Shown here piece by piece: positions 43,661 through 51,696 of a DNA stretch of 64,000 nucleotides. The notes under the pieces were generated by a model. It had not been told where the DNA came from. It ran no database searches and was given only the letters and a program-made list of their open reading frames with translations. The translations under genes and the position numbers were made by a program. The first letter of the stretch is position 1, and every line of letters starts with the position of its first letter. This DNA comes from SZUA-36 sp963727635 (lineage in GTDB: Bacteria > Pseudomonadota > Gammaproteobacteria > Xanthomonadales > SZUA-36), in the NCBI GenBank assembly GCA_963727635.1, contig CAVSHP010000017.1:310001-374000 (forward strand), given 5' to 3'.

Positions 43661-43759
43661 GGGGCGGATAGTTGGTTCCGGGACCGTACGAGGCAGGACG
43701 CCGAGTATCGAGGCCCCAGGGAGGGCTTGCGCCGAGTCCCGGAACCAACTACCCGTCCC
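43661..43759. repeat. Giant stem-loop 2, 24-nt arms and 51-nt loop
   Basis: Arms at 43661-43684 and 43736-43759 are inverted copies with two mismatches (core TAGTTGGTTCCGGGAC). The loop (43685-43735) is again exactly 51 nt. Read on the opposite strand it ends GTCCTGCCTCGTACG, close to the loop of stem-loop 1, so the two are divergent members of one element family placed head to head. Confidence 0.92.
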
Positions 43760-43982
43760 GGTGGCTTCCCCGGTCCCACACATACAGGAAGGTGACAATG
43801 GATACTGTCCGGGGGGTGGTCCAGCACCTCAAATTAGGTGGTGAACTCCGGGGTGACGTGTGAAAATACCCGCATTGTACAAGGGCGCCGGAAAAACGGG
43901 CACATAGCCGTGCTTTCCGTGCCTGCCGGATGCAGGTCATGACGTCCCTGACCGGTTGATAATTTACCCGCGGAGTGTAGCC

Positions 43983-44591
43983 ATGATTAGAAAGTATGTC
44001 CTTAGCCTAGTCCTGATGTTGGTAGCGGCACCGTTAACCGCATGGTCTGTTAACAAGGATTGTTTTCCGCCGGATGTGCTGCCGGACAACTTGTTCCCGA
44101 TGGTCAAGCTTGAGACCAGCATGGGCGATATCGTCGTTGAGTTGAACCGCATGCGCGCACCGATCACGACCAATAATTTTTTACGTTACGTGCAGGAAGG
44201 TGAGTACGACGGAACCATCTTCCACCGTGTCATGCCCGGGTTTGTTGTCCAAGGCGGCGGTTATACACGGGATATTGAAGAGAAAACCATGCACGAAGAC
44301 ATCTTCAATGAGTCCGGCAATGGTTTGAAAAATGTCACCGGTAGCATCGCCATGGCCCGTTACGATGATCCGCATTCCGCCACCCGGCAGTTCTATTTCA
44401 ATATGAATGACAATACCAGCCTGGATCCGAATTCAAAGAATTGGGGGTACGCGGTTTTTGGCATGGTTGTTTCCGGCATGGAAGTGCTTGAGGCAATCGC
44501 GGCGGTGAAAACAGGTTACAGCGAAGCGCTGGACGCGGAGGATGTGCCCCTGGTGCCGGTTTTATTGATCAAGGCCAGTGTGCAGGAATAA
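43983..44591 (+). CDS. Periplasmic peptidyl-prolyl isomerase, cyclophilin type
   Basis: 202 residues: signal peptide (YVLSLVLMLVAAPLTAWS), then a cyclophilin domain with VKLETSMGDIVVELN, YDGTIFHRVMPGFVVQGGG (catalytic arginine region), TGSIAMARYDDPHSATRQFYFNMNDN and YAVFGMVVSGMEVLEAI. It catalyses proline cis-trans isomerisation in periplasmic proteins, like PpiA. ATG 43983 has GGAG upstream; an earlier in-frame start at 43956 would spoil the signal peptide. Confidence 0.93.
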   Translation: MIRKYVLSLVLMLVAAPLTAWSVNKDCFPPDVLPDNLFPMVKLETSMGDIVVELNRMRAPITTNNFLRYVQEGEYDGTIFHRVMPGFVVQGGGYTRDIEEKTMHEDIFNESGNGLKNVTGSIAMARYDDPHSATRQFYFNMNDNTSLDPNSKNWGYAVFGMVVSGMEVLEAIAAVKTGYSEALDAEDVPLVPVLLIKASVQE

Positions 44592-44647
44592 ACCTTTGCG
44601 CCGGGAGTTTAACGATCTCCCTATTGCGTTCCATGGCGTAGCCCCTG

Positions 44648-45529
44648 ATGGGTTGGGGTGAATTCTTTGCGTTGTCCAGTGCGATGGTCTGGGCCCTTGC
44701 CGTCATCCTGTTTCGACGTTCGGGGGAGACACTACCGCCATTTGAACTGAACCTGTTCAAAAACTTCGTCGGTCTGGCTCTGCTGGTTCCTACGATACTC
44801 CTGTTTGAAGGTTTCAAATTACCCGTCTACTCGCTGACCGAATTGATACTGGTTTTTGTCTCCGGCCTGCTTGGTATCGCGGTGGCGGATACCTGGTATT
44901 TGAAGGCCCTGAATATGATGGGTGCGAGCAGAACGGGTATTGTCTCGAGCCTGTTCAGCCCCTTTGTCATCCTCTTGTCAGCCATTTTCCTGGGTGAACG
45001 CCTGGTCGCCTGGCAGTGGCTTGGATTCCTGTTCGTGATGTCCGGTGTTTTGCTGGTCACGTGGCGTACAAACCGGATTAGCGTGGATACGGCCGATGTG
45101 AAAATGGGCGTGCTGTATGGTGCGGGCGCCATGTTGATGATGGCCGCGGGTGTCGTCATGGTTAAGGAAATACTCGAAACAAGGTCATTCCTCTGGACCG
45201 TTGAATTGCGCATGATTGGTGGCGCTGGCGGTATGTTGCTGTATATTCTGATGAGCGCACAGTGGCAGAATGTCAAACGCAATTTCAGTCAGCCACAGGC
45301 CTGGGTCAGGGTGACGTTCGCTTCATTTCTGGGTTCCTATTTTGCGCTGATGCTGTGGCTGGCCGGGTACAAGTTGATCGACGCCTCGGTGGCTTCCGTG
45401 CTCAATGAATCCAACGTTGCATTCATCGTGTTCCTGGCCTGGTTGATGCTTGGCGAGCAGATCAATCAGCGCAAACTGACAGGTCTGTGCCTGACACTGG
45501 GTGGTGTGATCATCATAATGTCGGTATGA
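44648..45529 (+). CDS. EamA/DMT-family transporter
   Basis: 293 residues with ten hydrophobic helices arranged as two EamA repeats, the first beginning WGEFFALSSAMVWALAVILFRR and the second near MGVLYGAGAMLMMAAGVVM. FLGERLVAWQWLGFLFVMSGVLLV and MLGEQINQRKLTGLCLTLGGVIIIM are the repeated GE-containing ends of each half. Members export or import small metabolites; the substrate is unknown. Confidence 0.88.
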   Translation: MGWGEFFALSSAMVWALAVILFRRSGETLPPFELNLFKNFVGLALLVPTILLFEGFKLPVYSLTELILVFVSGLLGIAVADTWYLKALNMMGASRTGIVSSLFSPFVILLSAIFLGERLVAWQWLGFLFVMSGVLLVTWRTNRISVDTADVKMGVLYGAGAMLMMAAGVVMVKEILETRSFLWTVELRMIGGAGGMLLYILMSAQWQNVKRNFSQPQAWVRVTFASFLGSYFALMLWLAGYKLIDASVASVLNESNVAFIVFLAWLMLGEQINQRKLTGLCLTLGGVIIIMSV

Positions 45530-45571
45530 GATGTGTGAAAACGGAGATATTCAGGGATACTGGGAAGACGG

Positions 45572-46438
45572 ATGATAAATAAGAAACACTCCAAAAAGTG
45601 GCTATTGAGCTGCCTGTTACTATTGCTGGGCATAGTTTCAGTGACACCGGTTGTCGACCAGCGAGCCGCCGCGGACTATGACCAGCTTTTTCAGCGCGCA
45701 TTTATCACCTTTGCGCTGGCCAGGACGCTCAACGGTGTAATTTCCGTGCTACAGGGAACCGAGATTGCATTACAGCCCGCCGGCGTGGGCGTCACCTTGA
45801 CACCCGGTGAGATACTGGATCCGGTCAACGACCTGGTGGAGCGCTTTTCCTGGATCATGATGGGCGCAACCATTTCATTGGGTGTGCAAAACGTGCTCCT
45901 GGATATCAGTGCCTGGTGGGTCATTCAGGTCCTTGTAGCCGCGTTGGCGGCATGGTTGCTGATACGGGTGTGGTATCCGGGGCAGGGTGCGCAAATGAAC
46001 AGGGTGCTGTTCAGGCGGGTGTTTCCATTGCTGCTGTTTATCAGATTCGCTGTTCCCGTTATGTTGATCGCCAACGATCTGCTCTATCAGCAGTTTCTCG
46101 AGCAGCGTTACCAGCAGAGCACCGAAATCGTCACGGAAGCGGGTAAGGAACTGGAACAGATCCAGGCAGAGGCGACCGCGGAAAAACCAGCCGACGCTGA
46201 TAGCGGCATGCTGGACTCCATTGCACGCGCCTGGAACAACACGGTGGACACCATGGACCTGTCCGGCAGACTGGCGCGTATCCAGGCCCGTGCGGCTGAA
46301 GTGATTTCGCACCTGATACAATTGAGCGTTGTGTTTGTCCTGCAAACGGCGTTGTTGCCGGTGGCCTTCCTGTGGTTTTTCTCACAGGTCATTAAAAGAC
46401 TATTCCGGCCCATGAATTTCAGGCGCAACCCCGAATAG
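45572..46438 (+). CDS. Inner-membrane protein of unknown function
   Basis: 288 residues. An N-terminal anchor (WLLSCLLLLLGIVSVTPVVDQ), a periplasmic stretch, two or three central helices (ISAWWVIQVLVAALAAWLLI; VFPLLLFIRFAVPVMLI), a charged coiled-coil-like region at about 180-225 (ELEQIQAEATAEK) and a last helix (LSVVFVLQTALLPVAFLWFFSQVI) with a basic tail. I do not recognise a named family. It follows the DMT transporter by 42 bp and may be co-transcribed. Confidence 0.75.
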   Translation: MINKKHSKKWLLSCLLLLLGIVSVTPVVDQRAAADYDQLFQRAFITFALARTLNGVISVLQGTEIALQPAGVGVTLTPGEILDPVNDLVERFSWIMMGATISLGVQNVLLDISAWWVIQVLVAALAAWLLIRVWYPGQGAQMNRVLFRRVFPLLLFIRFAVPVMLIANDLLYQQFLEQRYQQSTEIVTEAGKELEQIQAEATAEKPADADSGMLDSIARAWNNTVDTMDLSGRLARIQARAAEVISHLIQLSVVFVLQTALLPVAFLWFFSQVIKRLFRPMNFRRNPE

Positions 46439-46519
46439 ACCAAAAAGGCCGGAGATTCGATCTTTCCAGATGCTGGACCGGAATGGTTCCCTGCGTAATT
46501 TTCTTTACAATCATAACAT

Positions 46520-46571
46520 TGACATATATGTCAAAAAATGACAATATTGTCTATAAGTGACATATTAGGCA
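46520..46571. promoter_or_regulatory. Three-site operator array before DUF6502-like gene A
   Basis: Three 14-bp near-palindromes start at 46520 (TGACATATATGTCA, perfect), 46539 (TGACAATATTGTCT) and 46558 (TGACATATTAGGCA), spaced exactly 19 bp. The same motif and period occur before the paralogous gene B. The sites overlap a plausible promoter, so they look like repressor or autoregulator binding sites. Confidence 0.85.
46538..46566 (+). promoter_or_regulatory. Possible promoter of DUF6502-like gene A
   Basis: ATGACA (46538-46543), 17-bp spacer, CATATT (46561-46566): five and four matches to the sigma-70 consensus. Both boxes lie inside the operator palindromes, so a bound protein would block polymerase. 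An alternative TTGACA at 46519 has a worse -10. Confidence 0.4.
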
Positions 46572-46598
46572 ATTATATTTGAAATTTAAAAAAGGGTA

Positions 46599-46636
46599 GG
46601 ACAAGACACCGGTCCCGGAGCAGGCCGGGTCTTGCC
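46599..46636 (+). promoter_or_regulatory. Leader hairpin of DUF6502-like gene A
   Basis: CAAGAC (46602-46607), a bulged A, and CCGG (46609-46612) pair with CCGG (46625-46628) and GTCTTG (46629-46634) around a 12-nt loop. The same design, with two compensated base-pair changes, occurs in the leader of gene B. No T-run follows directly, so it is not a simple terminator. Confidence 0.75.
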
Positions 46637-46734
46637 TTGTGCAATGCAATGACAGGTTTTCATATACCGGCACCTGTTGGCAGGGAAGTTTGGATTCCAG
46701 GCAGGGAATGATTTTTTAGAACAAGGAGTGTCTT

Positions 46735-47598
46735 ATGGCTACACCCGGCAAGGCTGTCGTAGGTGATGTCGCTATTCTCACGCGGGCCATTGAAAAAGTA
46801 TTCCGAAAACTGATTCGAATGCTACTTGGCAGGATGTCCCTGAAAAAGCTCCAGGAACTGATCCAGATTATTTTTATCGAGGAAGCCGAAGCGAAATTGA
46901 AAAAGGAAGCCCCGGGGAAAAGTGTGGCCCTGGGGGATATCGCTCTGCAGACCGGCGTCGATACGAGAACCATCAAAAAGATCAGGACCTACATCGCACT
47001 GAGTAAACCCATCCACCAGGACGATTCATTTCTCGATGGGTTTATGCCCCTGTTCAAGGTATTTGACCTGTGGATGAATGACCCCGTGTTTTTTGATGTG
47101 AAAAGCGGAAAACCACGCCGTCTCAAAATTGAAGGCGATGGAAAGAGCTTTTCGGAGCTTGTCAGAATAGCCATTCAATCGCGTGGACTGACGGCCCAGG
47201 CGGTGCTCAAACGACTCAGGGAAATTGACGTTGTCGATGTGGATTCAGCAAACGGGACCGTTGTTCTTAAGCAGGAAGATAACGTGTTTATCAGCAGGGA
47301 CGACATGGACCTGCTGGAAGTCGGGTTAACCGCGATTGGCAACCTCGCGGGTACCGTTGAGTATAACATTCGGAACCATTTGCACGAGGATGCCAGGTAC
47401 TTCCAGAGGGGCAGTTGGAACTATCAGTTCAATCCTGAAAACATTGACCGTGTCCGCAGCACCATTCACCGCTACCTGAGAAAAGTGGACGCACAATCAA
47501 GGGATCTGATCACTTCCCTGGCTGAATCCGAAAGTCAGAAAGGCCAGGTAACTGCGGGTATCAGCATGTTTTATTTCGAGGAAGACCTTTCAGCCTGA
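46735..47598 (+). CDS. DUF6502-like predicted DNA-binding protein A
   Basis: 287 residues. The N-terminal half has helices VFRKLIRMLLGRMSLKKLQELIQIIFIEEAEA and a helix-turn-helix-like segment VALGDIALQTGVDTRTIKKI. The middle has the DUF6502-type block DPVFFDVKSGKPRRLKIEGDGKSFSELV and the C-terminal part YFQRGSWNYQF and the ending GISMFYFEEDL. The family has no established function; I infer a transcription factor. Strong ribosome site AAGGAG. Paralogue of gene B at 48108 (about half the residues shared by eye), with duplicated upstream operators and leader, which points to self- and cross-regulation. Confidence 0.75.
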   Translation: MATPGKAVVGDVAILTRAIEKVFRKLIRMLLGRMSLKKLQELIQIIFIEEAEAKLKKEAPGKSVALGDIALQTGVDTRTIKKIRTYIALSKPIHQDDSFLDGFMPLFKVFDLWMNDPVFFDVKSGKPRRLKIEGDGKSFSELVRIAIQSRGLTAQAVLKRLREIDVVDVDSANGTVVLKQEDNVFISRDDMDLLEVGLTAIGNLAGTVEYNIRNHLHEDARYFQRGSWNYQFNPENIDRVRSTIHRYLRKVDAQSRDLITSLAESESQKGQVTAGISMFYFEEDLSA

Positions 47599-47769
47599 AA
47601 CCGGTTCGCCCGGTGTCTCAAGCATGGGTCGGCGAGACCGCCCGTGTCATGTCGATTTAACCCGCCTTTCCACTTCTACAGCGGGAGGGAGCATGATCTG
47701 TTCAATGATGACTCGCCTGGCGTCAGAACCGGCTACAAAAAGCCGGGTAATTTTCCTACAAAATTAAAA

Positions 47770-47798
47770 TTGACATAAATGTCATTATATGACATATT
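47770..47798 (+). promoter_or_regulatory. Possible promoter of DUF6502-like gene B
   Basis: TTGACA (47770-47775) is a perfect -35 box, followed by a 17-bp spacer and CATATT (47793-47798), the same -10 as proposed for gene A. Both boxes fall inside the first two operator palindromes. Confidence 0.5.
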
Positions 47799-47841
47799 AG
47801 TCAATAAGAGACATAAATGGCAAACAATGACATGTATGTCA
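47771..47841. promoter_or_regulatory. Four-site operator array before DUF6502-like gene B
   Basis: Four 14-bp near-palindromes start at 47771 (TGACATAAATGTCA), 47790 (TGACATATTAGTCA), 47809 (AGACATAAATGGCA) and 47828 (TGACATGTATGTCA), each exactly 19 bp from the next. Consensus TGACATAWATGTCA. The array matches that of gene A in motif and period but has one more site. Confidence 0.88.
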
Positions 47842-47953
47842 GTCAGGTTAAAGTGAAAATTGAACGACAGGCGATAAGGATAGCAGTGTAGAGCGTCAAG
47901 GGGGTAGCTTTACAGGGCTGGGAGGGGGATCCGAATCTGCTTGTAGAGGGGGG

Positions 47954-47992
47954 GGACAAAGCACCGGTCTTGAAATAGCCCGGGCTTTGTCT
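47954..47992 (+). promoter_or_regulatory. Leader hairpin of DUF6502-like gene B
   Basis: GACAAAGC (47955-47962), a bulged A and CCGG (47964-47967) pair with CCGG (47980-47983) and GCTTTGTC (47984-47991). Compared with the gene A leader, the fourth and fifth pairs of the outer stem change from G-C, A-T to A-T, G-C, so pairing is kept while sequence changes. Confidence 0.75.
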
Positions 47993-48107
47993 TATGCGCA
48001 AATCAGCCAACCCGTAACCCGGTTGTGCCGCAGCGTAGTAGTCAAAACCCTGAGATTGATGGGTTTTAAACAGGGAATGTAGTCTTTACAGGAACACGGA
48101 GAATCAC

Positions 48108-48974
48108 ATGAGCACGTCTATCACAGCCGATTCAGGTGACGTCGCAATCCTCACTATCGCGGTCGAAAATGTATTCAGAAAACTGATGCGATTACTGATC
48201 GGAAAAATGTCGCTGAAGAAACTCCAGGAAATGATCCAGGTTATTTTCATTGAAGAAGCCGAAGCAAAACTGCAAAGGGAAAGACCGGGCAGGAATGTAG
48301 CGCTATCGACCCTGGCCGTTGTTACCGGTATCGATACCCGGACACTTACCCGGATAAAAAGCCAGGAGAGTTACCTGAAACCATTCCACGAGGAAAAACG
48401 ATTTTTGCGCGAGATTACCCCAGAATGCAGCGTATTGGATGTGTGGGAGAGCAGTGAAGACTACACTGACCCGAAAACCGGCAAACCCAGGGTGTTGGCA
48501 ATGTCCGGGTCGAAACCAAGTTTCGAGAGCCTGATCAATGATTCAAACTCAACCCGTGGTGTCACCGCAAATTCGTTTCTGCAAAGGTTGGAAGCAAGCA
48601 GGTCGATCGTCGTAGATAAAACCAAAAACACGGTGCGGATGATTGACAAGCGATACACGCCGTTTGGTTCAGAAATTCAGACAGAAAATGCCAGGATCGG
48701 AATGGCGGCGGTTGGCAACCTCGTGGATACCATTGCGTATAATTTGAAGGCGCCGGAGGACAATGGTGAGTCCTTTTATCAGCGGGGATGCTGGACCAAC
48801 CGCCTGGACAGGAAGGATAGTCGGCGCTTAAGGGAAGTGCTCAAGGAGTTTCTCTCGGAGACCGATGAAAAGGCCAGAAAAATCATCAAGCCCTTCGAGC
48901 AGGATAAGACGGGTAATGACCAGGTTACCGCAGGCGTCAGCCTGTTCTATTTTGAAGAGGAATCCAGAACCTAG
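48108..48974 (+). CDS. DUF6502-like predicted DNA-binding protein B
   Basis: 288 residues, paralogue of the gene at 46735 along its whole length: FRKLMRLLIGKMSLKKLQEMIQVIFIEEAEA, the helix-turn-helix-like VALSTLAVVTGIDTRTLTRI, DPKTGKPRVLAMSGSKPSFESL, FYQRGCWTNRL and the ending GVSLFYFEEESRT. The N-terminal third and the C-terminal ends are best conserved, the middle has diverged. Same inferred role as gene A. ATG 48108 with GGAG upstream. A stem-loop lies after its stop, shared with the convergent Sel1 gene. Confidence 0.75.
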   Translation: MSTSITADSGDVAILTIAVENVFRKLMRLLIGKMSLKKLQEMIQVIFIEEAEAKLQRERPGRNVALSTLAVVTGIDTRTLTRIKSQESYLKPFHEEKRFLREITPECSVLDVWESSEDYTDPKTGKPRVLAMSGSKPSFESLINDSNSTRGVTANSFLQRLEASRSIVVDKTKNTVRMIDKRYTPFGSEIQTENARIGMAAVGNLVDTIAYNLKAPEDNGESFYQRGCWTNRLDRKDSRRLREVLKEFLSETDEKARKIIKPFEQDKTGNDQVTAGVSLFYFEEESRT

Positions 48975-49005
48975 ACTCGAATCTGGAGCGGTTCCAATTG
49001 CCTAC

Positions 49006-49036
49006 TTATTGCGAAAGCAATAATTGAGTATTTTTT
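49006..49036. terminator. Hairpin with GNRA loop between convergent genes
   Basis: TTATTGC-GAAA-GCAATAA is a perfect 7-bp stem, with TTGAGTATTTTTT following on the plus strand. It lies between DUF6502-like gene B and the convergent Sel1 gene and could terminate the former; the T-run begins seven bases after the stem, which weakens the case. Confidence 0.45.
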
Positions 49037-49601
49037 ACTTTGCATCACCCTGTTTTATCTTTTCAAATAACAGGGACGCACGTTGCTGGGCTTGCATAAT
49101 TTCTGCGTGTGAAAGCTTCTTGGCAAATTCGTCCCGTTCAATGCGTGCCTGCTCATGACCAGAAGCTGCTGCAAGACTGAACCAGATGTAAGCTTCAGCA
49201 TAGTTTTGGGTTACACCCTCGCCGTTTGCGTATTTGTTTCCAAGTTCGAACTGGGCGGGTGCATAACCCTGTTCCGCGGCTTTGCTATACCAGGCAACGG
49301 CTTGTACATAGTCAGGTGGCACACCATCGCCATGATTGTATATCACGCCCAGCATGTACTGGGATTCCGCCAGGCCCTGGTCAGCCGCGAGGCGATACCA
49401 TTTGGCCGCCTCGGTGTAATTCTGCGCTACACCATCGCCATGGTAATAGGCGTTGCCGAGGATCAACTGTTTCTCGGGTACGCCGACCCACTGGGCGAGT
49501 AACTCGGTTTCGGCAAGTTCGCGCGCAGTCATCGTCGGCTCTCCGGCACAAACCGAAGCGCTGGCCATTATGCAGGTTATTAAGATCAAAATAGGGCGCA
49601 T
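49035..49601 (-). CDS. Sel1-repeat exported protein
   Basis: 188 residues: signal peptide (MRPILILITCIMASASVCA), then three to four Sel1-like TPR repeats (LGNAYYHGDGVAQNYTEAAKWY, LGVIYNHGDGVPPDYVQAVAWY, LGNKYANGEGVTQNYAEAYIWF) and a basic helix. Sel1 repeats are protein-binding scaffolds in envelope or signalling complexes; the partner is unknown. ATG 49601 has GAGAG upstream; the upstream in-frame TTG at 49619 overlaps that site and is rejected. Confidence 0.9.
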   Translation of the reverse strand: MRPILILITCIMASASVCAGEPTMTARELAETELLAQWVGVPEKQLILGNAYYHGDGVAQNYTEAAKWYRLAADQGLAESQYMLGVIYNHGDGVPPDYVQAVAWYSKAAEQGYAPAQFELGNKYANGEGVTQNYAEAYIWFSLAAASGHEQARIERDEFAKKLSHAEIMQAQQRASLLFEKIKQGDAK

Positions 49602-49792
49602 CAGGATGGTATCTCTCAAATGGTGTCTGACTTAAGCATACACAAAATCCGGGGAAACGCCTATTTGGATGCTGACGAATCCGTCTGCCCCGATTCAGAC
49701 AACGGTCACTGAGATAGGATTTCCACAGCGCCGAAAGGTATGACTTGCGTGGAAATTCGAGTAATCTGGGGCGCGTGGCCAATCAGCAAAAA

Positions 49793-50524
49793 ATGGACAA
49801 GGTGCACATGCAGAGCGTTCCACCGTGGGCAATTGAACTTAACCGTATAAGCAACTTTGCAGTGAGTGATTTTGGTGGCGGACCGCGGCCGTGGAAGTTT
49901 TCCTGGGTCATCAACCTGCAGAAATGCGGGACTTTCTTTTTTCTCGGTTTGCTGATGTGGTACTACCAGAATTTTTCCACCAGCGCCTGGGTCTATCTCG
50001 CCATGCAGGGCAGCTACGGGATCATCTGGTTCATCAAGGACATGGCTTTCCCCGATCCCGCCTGGCAGAAAAGAATCACGATCCCTGGCGGTATCAACGC
50101 CTTCCTCGGTGTACTCGGCTGGTACTGGGTGTTTGGCTGGTTGTTGATCTCCGGCGTGTCGTCACCGGACTATCCGCTTGCCGATGGCCCGTGGTACGCG
50201 TTATGCATCAGCATGTGCCTTATTGGCAGCGCGATCATGATCGCCGCGGACGCACAGAAATACTACACGCTGCGCATCCGCCGTGGCCTGATTACCGACG
50301 GCATGCACCGCTACGTGCGGCACCCCAATTACCTGGGTGAAATGCTGATCTACGCCAGTTTTGCTCTGATGGTCTGGCACTGGCTACCGTTGCTGGTGCT
50401 GACCTGGGTCTGGACCGGTCTGTTTGCGGTCAACATGATGATGAAAGAGGCCAGTCTTTCACGTTACCCTGGGTGGGAAGAATACAGGAAACACAGCTAT
50501 TGGCTTTTGCCGGGTATCTTTTGA
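49793..50524 (+). CDS. Membrane methyltransferase/steroid-reductase-fold protein
   Basis: About 243 residues with six hydrophobic segments and the C-terminal motif MHRYVRHPNYLGEMLIYASFALM, followed by EASLSRYPGWEEYRKHSYWLLPG. This is the signature shared by isoprenylcysteine methyltransferases, DUF1295 and steroid 5-alpha-reductase C-terminal domains. The natural substrate cannot be deduced. Start uncertain: ATG 49793 is used, GTG 49775 and ATG 49808 are alternatives and none has a strong ribosome site. Confidence 0.75.
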   Translation: MDKVHMQSVPPWAIELNRISNFAVSDFGGGPRPWKFSWVINLQKCGTFFFLGLLMWYYQNFSTSAWVYLAMQGSYGIIWFIKDMAFPDPAWQKRITIPGGINAFLGVLGWYWVFGWLLISGVSSPDYPLADGPWYALCISMCLIGSAIMIAADAQKYYTLRIRRGLITDGMHRYVRHPNYLGEMLIYASFALMVWHWLPLLVLTWVWTGLFAVNMMMKEASLSRYPGWEEYRKHSYWLLPGIF

Positions 50525-50643
50525 AATAGTTCCTGCCACTCACCTAAGGAACTGGCTTGACTCTCAACCCTTTATCCACATTCGTCGTTTATTGATGAGG
50601 CATACCATCACATCAGGTGGTTTTTGGGCGCTTATCGCCGCGA

Positions 50644-51696
50644 TTACACTACTGCTGGTTCCAGCAGTGAGATTCTCCCGATATTGGCATCAATTTGCGC
50701 TTCGATGCCCAATGGAATGGTGAATTTCTTATCGATATGACCGATCATCGAGCCATACCAAGCCGGTACTCCAAGGGGTTTGATATGATCGTCGAAGACT
50801 TCTTCAAGTGTCAGAGAACCAAAACCATTCGCCGTTCTTCCCGGCCCGCAGTCACTGCACTTGCCAAAGATGAATCCGGAAACCTGTCCCAGGATGCCCG
50901 CCAATTTTAACTGGGTCAGCATCCTGTCTATACGATAGATATCCTCCCTGACATCTTCGACAAAAAGTATGTTGCCTTTGAAATCCGGGAGGTAATCGGA
51001 TCCGACCATGGCCGTGAGCACAGACAGGTTTCCACCCAGCAGTTTTCCTTTTGCAGTCCCGCCGTTGATGGTCAGCACACGGTCTTCGGTCTGCGTCAGG
51101 TTATCGCCGGTTTCACGCGGGTTCTCCATGCTGAAAGCTTCGGCATTGAACAGGAGTTTTCGCACGTAGTTCGTGGAGAACTCATTCCAGGTTGAAGTGC
51201 CCACCGGGCCATGAAAGGTGACCAGGCCGGTTTTCGCATTCAGTGCCAGCAGCAGGCCGGTGATATCGCTGTAACCCATCAGGATCTTGGGGTGTTTGGC
51301 GACCATTTTGTAATCGATCAGATCGAGCAGGCGATTACAGCCCCAGCCGCCCCTAAGGGTGAAGATGGCCGATACCTGCGGGTCGGCAAACATGGTGTTG
51401 ATGTCTTCCGCACGGTCCTTGTCCGTTCCGGCAAGGTAGCCGTGACGGTCAAGCAGGTGCTTTCCGGTTTTCATCTTGAGACCAAGGGCTGCCATCATTT
51501 CCGCTGCAATGGTTACATCATCCGGATGAAATGTGGCGCCTGCGGGGTTGATCAAACCGACTGTATCGCCGGCTTTCAGCCTGGGTGGTTTCAAGGTCGT
51601 ATGCAGCTTTTTTCCGGACGCATGGGTTACCGGAATACCGCTGACGATCAGACTGGTGCCAAGCATTTGGAGGATGTTTCTGCGGGTGATGTTCAT
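50644..51696 (-). CDS. LD-carboxypeptidase (peptidase S66), Tat-exported
   Basis: 350 residues of the LdcA family, serine peptidases that remove the terminal D-alanine of recycled or periplasmic muropeptides. The nucleophile is in MGYSDITG (serine about 143), the catalytic glutamate in LFVEDVRED and the histidine in MIGHIDKKFT; TLRGGWGCNRLLDLIDY precedes. The N terminus carries TRRNILQM and a hydrophobic stretch, a twin-arginine-like signal, so this version may be exported, unlike cytoplasmic LdcA of E. coli. Monocistronic, minus strand. Confidence 0.9.
   Translation of the reverse strand: MNITRRNILQMLGTSLIVSGIPVTHASGKKLHTTLKPPRLKAGDTVGLINPAGATFHPDDVTIAAEMMAALGLKMKTGKHLLDRHGYLAGTDKDRAEDINTMFADPQVSAIFTLRGGWGCNRLLDLIDYKMVAKHPKILMGYSDITGLLLALNAKTGLVTFHGPVGTSTWNEFSTNYVRKLLFNAEAFSMENPRETGDNLTQTEDRVLTINGGTAKGKLLGGNLSVLTAMVGSDYLPDFKGNILFVEDVREDIYRIDRMLTQLKLAGILGQVSGFIFGKCSDCGPGRTANGFGSLTLEEVFDDHIKPLGVPAWYGSMIGHIDKKFTIPLGIEAQIDANIGRISLLEPAVV

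Larger units (their letters stand above)
43315..43982. other. 668-bp intergenic region with stem-loops
   Basis: No convincing gene. A GGCTCA/TGAGCC hairpin with a 7-nt loop (43330-43348) lies 15 bases after the Arc-like gene. Two large related inverted repeats follow (43485-43603 and 43661-43759). The reading frames that cross this stretch only reflect the palindromes, since both strands are open and encode mirrored peptides. GGAG before the cyclophilin start lies at the right end. Confidence 0.7.
47599..48107. other. 509-bp intergenic region between the DUF6502-like paralogues
   Basis: No gene. It holds the four-site operator array (47771-47841), a promoter within it, the covarying leader hairpin (47954-47992), an AAAACCC/GGGTTTT hairpin (about 48043-48068) and a run of seven to eight G at 47949-47955. 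A CAGGGAATG box about 35 bp before the start codon is shared with the leader of gene A. Confidence 0.7.

Noticed and set aside
43419..43940. Several overlapping open frames on both strands between the Arc-like gene and the cyclophilin
   Set aside because: They run through the inverted repeats and encode mirrored, low-complexity peptides; no ribosome sites or family features.
46520..47841. The 19-bp-period motifs as a CRISPR array or plasmid iterons
   Set aside because: Units are palindromic, only three and four in number, with 5-bp gaps instead of unique spacers, and each array lies over a promoter of a paralogous gene. No rep or cas gene is nearby.
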